The notes under the pieces: generated by a model
What the model was told of the DNA's origin: nothing
The model's input: the letters and a program-made list of their open reading frames with translations, nothing else
Database searches by the model: none
Assembly (NCBI RefSeq): GCF_012641435.1
Contig: NZ_JABAIJ010000014.1
Location: forward strand, 89,036 to 153,035
Origin: Rhizobium sp. P38BS-XIX
GTDB taxonomy: Bacteria > Pseudomonadota > Alphaproteobacteria > Rhizobiales > Rhizobiaceae
Direction: 5' to 3'
Length of the DNA stretch: 64,000 nt
Translations under genes and position numbers: made by a program
Shown here: positions 59,921 to 64,000 of the stretch, piece by piece
Layout: every line of letters begins with the position of its first letter
Position numbering within the stretch: position 1 is the first letter of the stretch

Positions 59921-61009
59921 TTACGGGTGCGTATCGACCGTGACTGTGGTCGACAAGCCCGGCCGCAAGACCTGAGCCTGTGGCGCAGCATCATCCAGGG
60001 CGATGCGAACGGGCACGCGCTGGACGATCTTGGTGAAGTTTCCGGTGGCGTTTTCCGGCGGGATGACGCTGAAGGTTGCGCCGGTCGCCGGTGCTATGCT
60101 GCTCACGCGGCCCCGCAGCGTATGGCCCGGATAAATATCCGCCACCACGTCAACCGTCTGTCCCACCTTGATGACCGCCAGCTGGTCTTCCTTGAAGTTC
60201 GCATCGATCCAGAGGCCGCCGGCGGGGATGACGCTCAGCAGGTAGCTGCCGTCCGATACGAAAGCACCGATCTGGGCGGCGCGATTTCCGGCATAGCCGT
60301 CGATGGGCGAGCGGACTTCGGTGTAACCGAGATTGAGGCGTGCGGTCTCGACATCCTGCCGGGCGCTTTCGAGTGCTGCCTGCGCCTGCTCGATTTGCGT
60401 GTTCAGCACGTCGATCTGCTGACGCGCCGCCGTCAGGCCGGCATCGGAGGCGTCGACGGCTGCCTTTGCCTGCGTGTCGGCCATAACAGCCTTCTGCGCA
60501 TTCTGTTCCGTTCCGGTGCTCTGGCTCGCGAGGTTGCGATATCGCTCGGCATCGATCCCCGTGAAATTCGCCGCCGCCTTCTTGGCAGCGAGATCAGCTT
60601 CCGCCTGTTTGACGAGGGAGGCCTGCATGGTCAGCTGCGCATGCAGGTTGTCGAGGCTCGCCTGCTGCTGTTTCACCAGAGCCTCCGCCCGGCTCAACGC
60701 CGTCTTGTAGGTGCTGGGGTCGAGCCGAACCAGCAACTGGCCTGCCTTGACCAACTGATTGTCTTCGACCAGCACTTCTTCGACGTGACCGGACACTCTT
60801 GGCGAAAGGGCAGTCGTGTTGCCGCCGACATAGGCGTCATCCGTCGTCTGCTGCCAGCGTCCCGTCTGCCACCAATAATTGCCATACCAGCCTGCACCGG
60901 CAAGGATCGCTATTCCGATCAGAAGCCCGACGGGCTTCTTCAGGCTTCGCTTCGGCTTGAGGGAGACTGCGCCCTGCTTGATATCTGCTTCACTGACGAC
61001 CTGATTCAT
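59921..61009 (-). CDS. emrA: HlyD/EmrA-type periplasmic adaptor, second copy
   Basis: The 362-aa protein has a short cytoplasmic part, one membrane helix (PVGLLIGIAILAGAGWYGNY), lipoyl halves (TTDDAYVGGNTTALSPRVSG; SPIDGYAGNRAAQIGAFVSD), an alpha-helical hairpin of about 110 residues rich in Ala/Gln and a beta-barrel ending with TVTVDTHP. It is the EmrA partner of the antiporter encoded downstream. It follows the HxlR gene by 18 bases. Confidence 0.93.
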   Translation of the reverse strand: MNQVVSEADIKQGAVSLKPKRSLKKPVGLLIGIAILAGAGWYGNYWWQTGRWQQTTDDAYVGGNTTALSPRVSGHVEEVLVEDNQLVKAGQLLVRLDPSTYKTALSRAEALVKQQQASLDNLHAQLTMQASLVKQAEADLAAKKAAANFTGIDAERYRNLASQSTGTEQNAQKAVMADTQAKAAVDASDAGLTAARQQIDVLNTQIEQAQAALESARQDVETARLNLGYTEVRSPIDGYAGNRAAQIGAFVSDGSYLLSVIPAGGLWIDANFKEDQLAVIKVGQTVDVVADIYPGHTLRGRVSSIAPATGATFSVIPPENATGNFTKIVQRVPVRIALDDAAPQAQVLRPGLSTTVTVDTHP

Positions 61010-61027
61010 GGCCGCGATACTCCGTGA

Positions 61028-61564
61028 CTACGTGTTCTGATTGTTGTTTGGAGAGATCCGGATCAAAGGCGATCCCGGCCCTTCGGATTTAAGACGATAG
61101 CGAGAAGGCAGCGGTTCGCGGGCTGAAGGTCCGGCCGCCACCGCATATCTCGGCCTTGCGATCGGCTCGCGGGTTTCCCGATCGACCATGATAGGATCGG
61201 CCCAGGCGCCGGTTTCGGTGTCTACAATGACGAGGCTTGGGCCATCCGGTGCAAAATTACGGTTCCCCCAGGCGATCAGTGACCACAGGACAGGGCGGAA
61301 ATCCTCGCCACAGGCAGTCAGCACATATTCGAACCGCGGCGGTCGCTCCTGATATTGCCGTTTTTCCAAGAGGCCCGCTTCCACGAGACTGTCGAGCCTG
61401 CGGGCAAGCGTTGCCGTGCCGATGCCGAGGCTCTTTTGAAAGTCATCGAACCGCGAAACTCCGCGCATCGCATCTCTGAGAATGAGGATGCTCCACCACT
61501 CGCCGATGCGATCCAGACTTTGCGCCACGGGACATTGCATCGATTTGAAGCTCTTATTTTGCAT
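61028..61564 (-). CDS. HxlR-family winged-helix regulator
   Basis: The 178-aa protein has the HxlR core: CPVAQSLDRIGEWWSILILR, RFDDFQKSLGIGTATLARRL, LVEAGLLEKRQYQERPPRFE and YVLTACGEDFRPVLWSLIAW. The family often senses electrophiles, aldehydes or drugs through a conserved N-terminal Cys, present here in QCPVAQ. It heads an operon with emrA and emrB, and a perfect palindrome lies just upstream (61580-61594), suggesting it represses its own operon. Confidence 0.92.
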   Translation of the reverse strand: MQNKSFKSMQCPVAQSLDRIGEWWSILILRDAMRGVSRFDDFQKSLGIGTATLARRLDSLVEAGLLEKRQYQERPPRFEYVLTACGEDFRPVLWSLIAWGNRNFAPDGPSLVIVDTETGAWADPIMVDRETREPIARPRYAVAAGPSAREPLPSRYRLKSEGPGSPLIRISPNNNQNT

Positions 61565-61579
61565 CGGAATACCTAGCAG

Positions 61580-61594
61580 CTTTCATCATGAAAG
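61580..61594. promoter_or_regulatory. HxlR operator candidate
   Basis: CTTTCAT-C-ATGAAAG is a perfect 7-base palindrome with a single central base, located 16 bases upstream of the HxlR gene start. It would overlap the ribosome-site region or promoter of the hxlR-emrA-emrB operon, as expected for autoregulation. Confidence 0.6.
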
Positions 61595-61946
61595 TTACTT
61601 AACGCGACTTTTTAGCTTTTGCAAGTGGCTGCGAGTTTGGAGACGCGGTTTTGGACGTTTGGCTTATGGATGACGCCGGTCGTGATTTGGTCGGCTCGGC
61701 AAAGCGAGCCAAGACGGCGAACTTAGTGTTTGATGATTTTGGAAGAGACTGGACAGGCCAAATCCGTCAAGGACCTGCGAGGTCCCACAGAACTGGGTGC
61801 TATAGCCAGAGAGGCAAACTCGACGCCAAAAGATCATACGGGGATCGAATGTCTTCGAGCCCCGTATGATATCAAGCAAGCTGGGTGCATCTTATTGCCC
61901 AAGCCACGAGGCGGACGGATGGACACTGGATGAGTGCCCGCTCTGC
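61595..61946. other. Non-coding region, nothing identified
   Basis: About 350 bases between the HxlR operator and the BA14K gene hold only short open frames with no ribosome site or family resemblance. GGCTCG (61693-61698) and CGAGCC (61705-61710) form a weak hairpin. I see no gene, tRNA or repeat. Confidence 0.5.
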
Positions 61947-62246
61947 TCACTTTGGAGACTGGCATTTGATCCGACTGCCGGCCTTAGCCTCAATCGTATC
62001 ATCGGTGGCGTGATAAGACATATAGCGCGACGCGCACCATGTGACATGGCGGACTTCGCTGGCGGACAAGTAGGACGCCGCTCCCGAAACGGCGTCGTTT
62101 GCGCCTCCTGCATAAGCAGATTCGGACTTGGTGCCGTCCGATTGCAAGTTTAGAGCGGGTGCGATGAGGCTAAAGGCATTCGCGGAAAAGCAGGACGACA
62201 GCAGCAATCCCGAGCCTAACATGATCGCAGAAACAGTCTTCTTCAT
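61947..62246 (-). CDS. BA14K-family small secreted protein
   Basis: The ATG at 62246 (MKKTVSAIMLGSGLLLSSCF) has AGGA nine bases upstream; an ATG 9 bases earlier would sit on the ribosome site. The 99-aa product has a signal sequence that includes LLSSC, so it could be a lipoprotein or be cut at SANA. The C-terminal part shows the BA14K signature HVTWCASRYMSYHATDD and a second Cys in RIKCQSP. In Brucella a protein of this family is immunoreactive and lectin-like; here the role is unknown. Confidence 0.82.
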   Translation of the reverse strand: MKKTVSAIMLGSGLLLSSCFSANAFSLIAPALNLQSDGTKSESAYAGGANDAVSGAASYLSASEVRHVTWCASRYMSYHATDDTIEAKAGSRIKCQSPK

Positions 62247-62479
62247 GGTGACCATCCTGAATCTCGTTCAATCTGATTAAGGCAACGAGATTCCCGCAGA
62301 TTTGTTCCGCCGGGGTGGTGAAGACTTGGGATTGGTAAGCGCCGCGAAGTAATATTAGGGCCTAGAGTTGTCTGCGCGGCGATTGGTATGCGTGTTACTC
62401 CGAGCGGCGAGAAGGCTGGTATTCGATTGGAGCTTGCCCGCCGCTCGTTTTGTCGGCCGGTTACATGCATCGTGGCAGT

Positions 62480-63577
62480 TCAGATATCCAGATTGAGTTG
62501 CGATTGCACTTCAGACGCCTCCGGCGCGTCGTTGGTTAGCGATGAAAGCGTAATGCCGAGCAGCCGGACGGGCCGCTTGAACGGGAAAACCGTCTCGAGA
62601 AGCGTGGACGACGTGTCTAGAATATCGGTCATGTTGCCGATCGGCACTGCGCCCGTGCGGCTGCGCGTGGCCTGGGTAAAGTCCGAGTATTTGATTTTGA
62701 CTGTCACTGTCTTGCCGCTGATGCCGTTCGCCTCGCAGTGGCGCCAGAGCTTTTCCGCAAGCGGCTTCAGTTCTGCGATCGCCAGTCCGAGGTCAGAGAT
62801 ATCGTCGACGAATGTATCCTCTGCCCCAACGGATTTCCGGATGCGATCCGGCCTGACCTGGCGCTCGTCGATGCCACGTGCGATGCCATAGAAATACTGG
62901 CCGGACTTACCAAAATGCTCCTGCAGGAATGCAAGCGACTTTGATTTGAGATCGAGTCCTGTTTCGATACCGTATCGGCCCATCCGCTCGGCGGTTGCCG
63001 GCCCGACGCCGTGGAATTTCTTGATCGGAAGGTTTTCAACGAAGGCCGGACCGTTCTTCGGCGTGATTACCGCCTGGCCGTTTGGTTTGTTCAGGTCGCT
63101 GGCCATTTTTGCGAGAAACTTGTTGTAGGAAATCCCGGCCGAAGCGTTGAGCCCCGTTACGGCCTTGATCCGCGCCCTGATCTCCAAGGCGATCTCGGTG
63201 GCGATCTCCATGCCTTTCAGATTGTGCGTCACGTCGAGATAGGCCTCATCAAGCGACAAGGGTTCGATCATGGGCGTGTATTCAGCGAAGATGTCACGAA
63301 TCTGCTGCGAAACGGCTCGGTAGACGTCGAAGCGTGGCGGCACGAAGATCAGATCGGGGCATTTGCGCTTCGCAGTCACGGAGGGCATGGCCGAATGAAC
63401 GCCAAAGGCGCGGGCTTCATAGCTGGCGGCCGCGACGACGCCGCGCGCAGCCGAGCCGCCGACTGCGAGCGGCTTGCCACGAAGTTCCGGCCTGTCACGC
63501 TGCTCGACCGAAGCATAGAAAGCATCCATGTCCACATGGATAATTTTCCGGATTGTAGATGATGTCATATCGTTCAT
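62480..63577 (-). CDS. dinB: DNA polymerase IV (Y-family)
   Basis: The start at 63577 gives 365 aa; an ATG nine bases later (63568) is as plausible and neither ribosome site is strong. Y-family motifs are present: IIHVDMDAFYASVEQ with the first catalytic Asp, DEAYLDVT with the second acidic pair, the helix-hairpin-helix FHGVGPATAERMG and the little-finger region VTVKIKYSDFTQATRS. The last residues contain QLNLDI, a match to the beta-clamp binding pattern. It copies past damaged bases without proofreading. Many rhizobia carry extra dinB copies on secondary replicons. Confidence 0.95.
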   Translation of the reverse strand: MNDMTSSTIRKIIHVDMDAFYASVEQRDRPELRGKPLAVGGSAARGVVAAASYEARAFGVHSAMPSVTAKRKCPDLIFVPPRFDVYRAVSQQIRDIFAEYTPMIEPLSLDEAYLDVTHNLKGMEIATEIALEIRARIKAVTGLNASAGISYNKFLAKMASDLNKPNGQAVITPKNGPAFVENLPIKKFHGVGPATAERMGRYGIETGLDLKSKSLAFLQEHFGKSGQYFYGIARGIDERQVRPDRIRKSVGAEDTFVDDISDLGLAIAELKPLAEKLWRHCEANGISGKTVTVKIKYSDFTQATRSRTGAVPIGNMTDILDTSSTLLETVFPFKRPVRLLGITLSSLTNDAPEASEVQSQLNLDI

Positions 63578-64000
63578 TGAGGTCTTGCAGTGGCAACGTG
63601 CGCCGGAGTTCAGAAACAAAAGAGGAACATAGCAGATCTTGCCCAAGGATAAAACCACGACACTACCCCACTTTTATGGTTGGTAAGGGCGAGGAGCGTG
63701 TCCTGGGGTTGGTTCAGCTGTGCGGCGGGCGGATTAATGCGCCGGATCGGGCATTTTGAACCGCTTTCACAGTCGTTATCGGGCATCTTCGAAAAATACC
63801 AATATATATCAATAGCTTATAAAATTCTGGAAAGTTTGCTTCGATTGCGTATTGACCGTGAGCGGGTCGTACCTCTATAAGCCCGATCACTGACGAGGGC
63901 GGCGGCGCTGCTGGCGACGAAGTCTCTCGCTCTGGTGTTTCCTAGATTGGCTGCGATGCTGATTTGTGGTTCTGGGCTTAGGTGCCTGGGATTGTGGGAA
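63578..64000. other. Non-coding window end, nothing identified
   Basis: The last 420 bases hold no gene that I can support. There is a short AT-rich stretch near 63790-63840. A gene starting beyond the window may use part of this as its promoter. Confidence 0.4.

Noticed and set aside
61651..61933. Short plus-strand frames between hxlR and the BA14K gene
   Set aside because: They overlap each other in different frames, lack ribosome sites and show no conserved pattern.
1..64000. tRNA or rRNA genes, insertion sequences, integrase or phage genes, CRISPR arrays
   Set aside because: I scanned the gene-free stretches for cloverleaf-like ends, transposase-like frames and regularly spaced repeats and found none. 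Small RNAs cannot be excluded by eye.

Overview
The window looks like part of a large replicon (chromid, megaplasmid or accessory chromosome arm) of an alphaproteobacterium of the Rhizobiaceae type, close to Rhizobium, Agrobacterium or Ensifer. The base composition is high in G+C. The gene stock is that of a soil or plant-associated heterotroph: many ABC and MFS importers, LysR/LacI/TetR/MarR/ROK/HxlR regulators and small catabolic operons, with a RopA/Omp2b-type porin, a BA14K-family protein and a DinB polymerase. There are no rRNA or tRNA genes, insertion sequences, phage genes or CRISPR arrays that I can see. The species assignment is an inference from protein style only.

Layout: 1-7817 is a sugar-type regulon. 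A leftward operon (two permeases, an ATPase, a periplasmic binding protein, a VOC protein and a sugar-phosphate-isomerase-like gene cut by the window edge) faces a rightward aldo/keto reductase, a second VOC protein and a LacI repressor. Two near-identical LacI-type operators lie in the two intergenic regions. An amidase (7942-9306) and a porin (9420-10481, leftward) follow, then about 700 bp of mostly AT-rich non-coding DNA. 11187-15451 is a compact catabolic locus: a P5C-reductase paralogue and a TetR gene face an OYE/TMADH-type flavoprotein and a cupin of the DMSP-lyase (DddL/Q/W) type, across an 18-bp inverted repeat. 15.6-24.8 kb holds a PsiF-like secreted protein, a luciferase-like oxidoreductase, a CorC/HlyC-type membrane protein, an EmrAB-type efflux pair, an unknown 94-aa protein, a secreted lipase with a divergent TetR gene, and a DoxX protein.

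25.0-29.3 kb is an aromatic-acid locus: an AAHS-type transporter and a gamma-resorcylate-type decarboxylase face a MarR regulator and a 3-hydroxybenzoate-6-hydroxylase-like flavoprotein. 29.5-38.1 kb runs rightward: an esterase, a LysR gene, a complete polar-amino-acid ABC importer, a fumarase/CMLE-superfamily lyase, a glutathione transferase, and a three-part PNPOx-like/FNR/ferredoxin fusion. This suggests import and breakdown of an amino-acid-like or conjugated compound. 38.1-44.3 kb has two LysR genes, an MFS gene, a class II aldolase-like gene and a MarR-MFS pair.

44.4-49.1 kb is a ROK-regulated carbohydrate set (Gfo/Idh/MocA dehydrogenase, SDR, and a binding protein without permeases). 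49.2-52.4 kb has an NCS1 transporter with a structured leader, a 61-aa membrane protein and an M20 amidohydrolase. 52.6-58.2 kb holds a quinone-reductase/SRPBCC operon with a divergent LysR gene, a second LysR gene, a secreted SMP-30-like beta-propeller and a glutathione transferase. 58.3-61.6 kb is an hxlR-emrA-emrB operon with a palindromic operator. The window ends with a BA14K protein and dinB. Regulators generally sit next to or facing the genes they probably control, and in many of these gaps an operator-like palindrome can be read directly.
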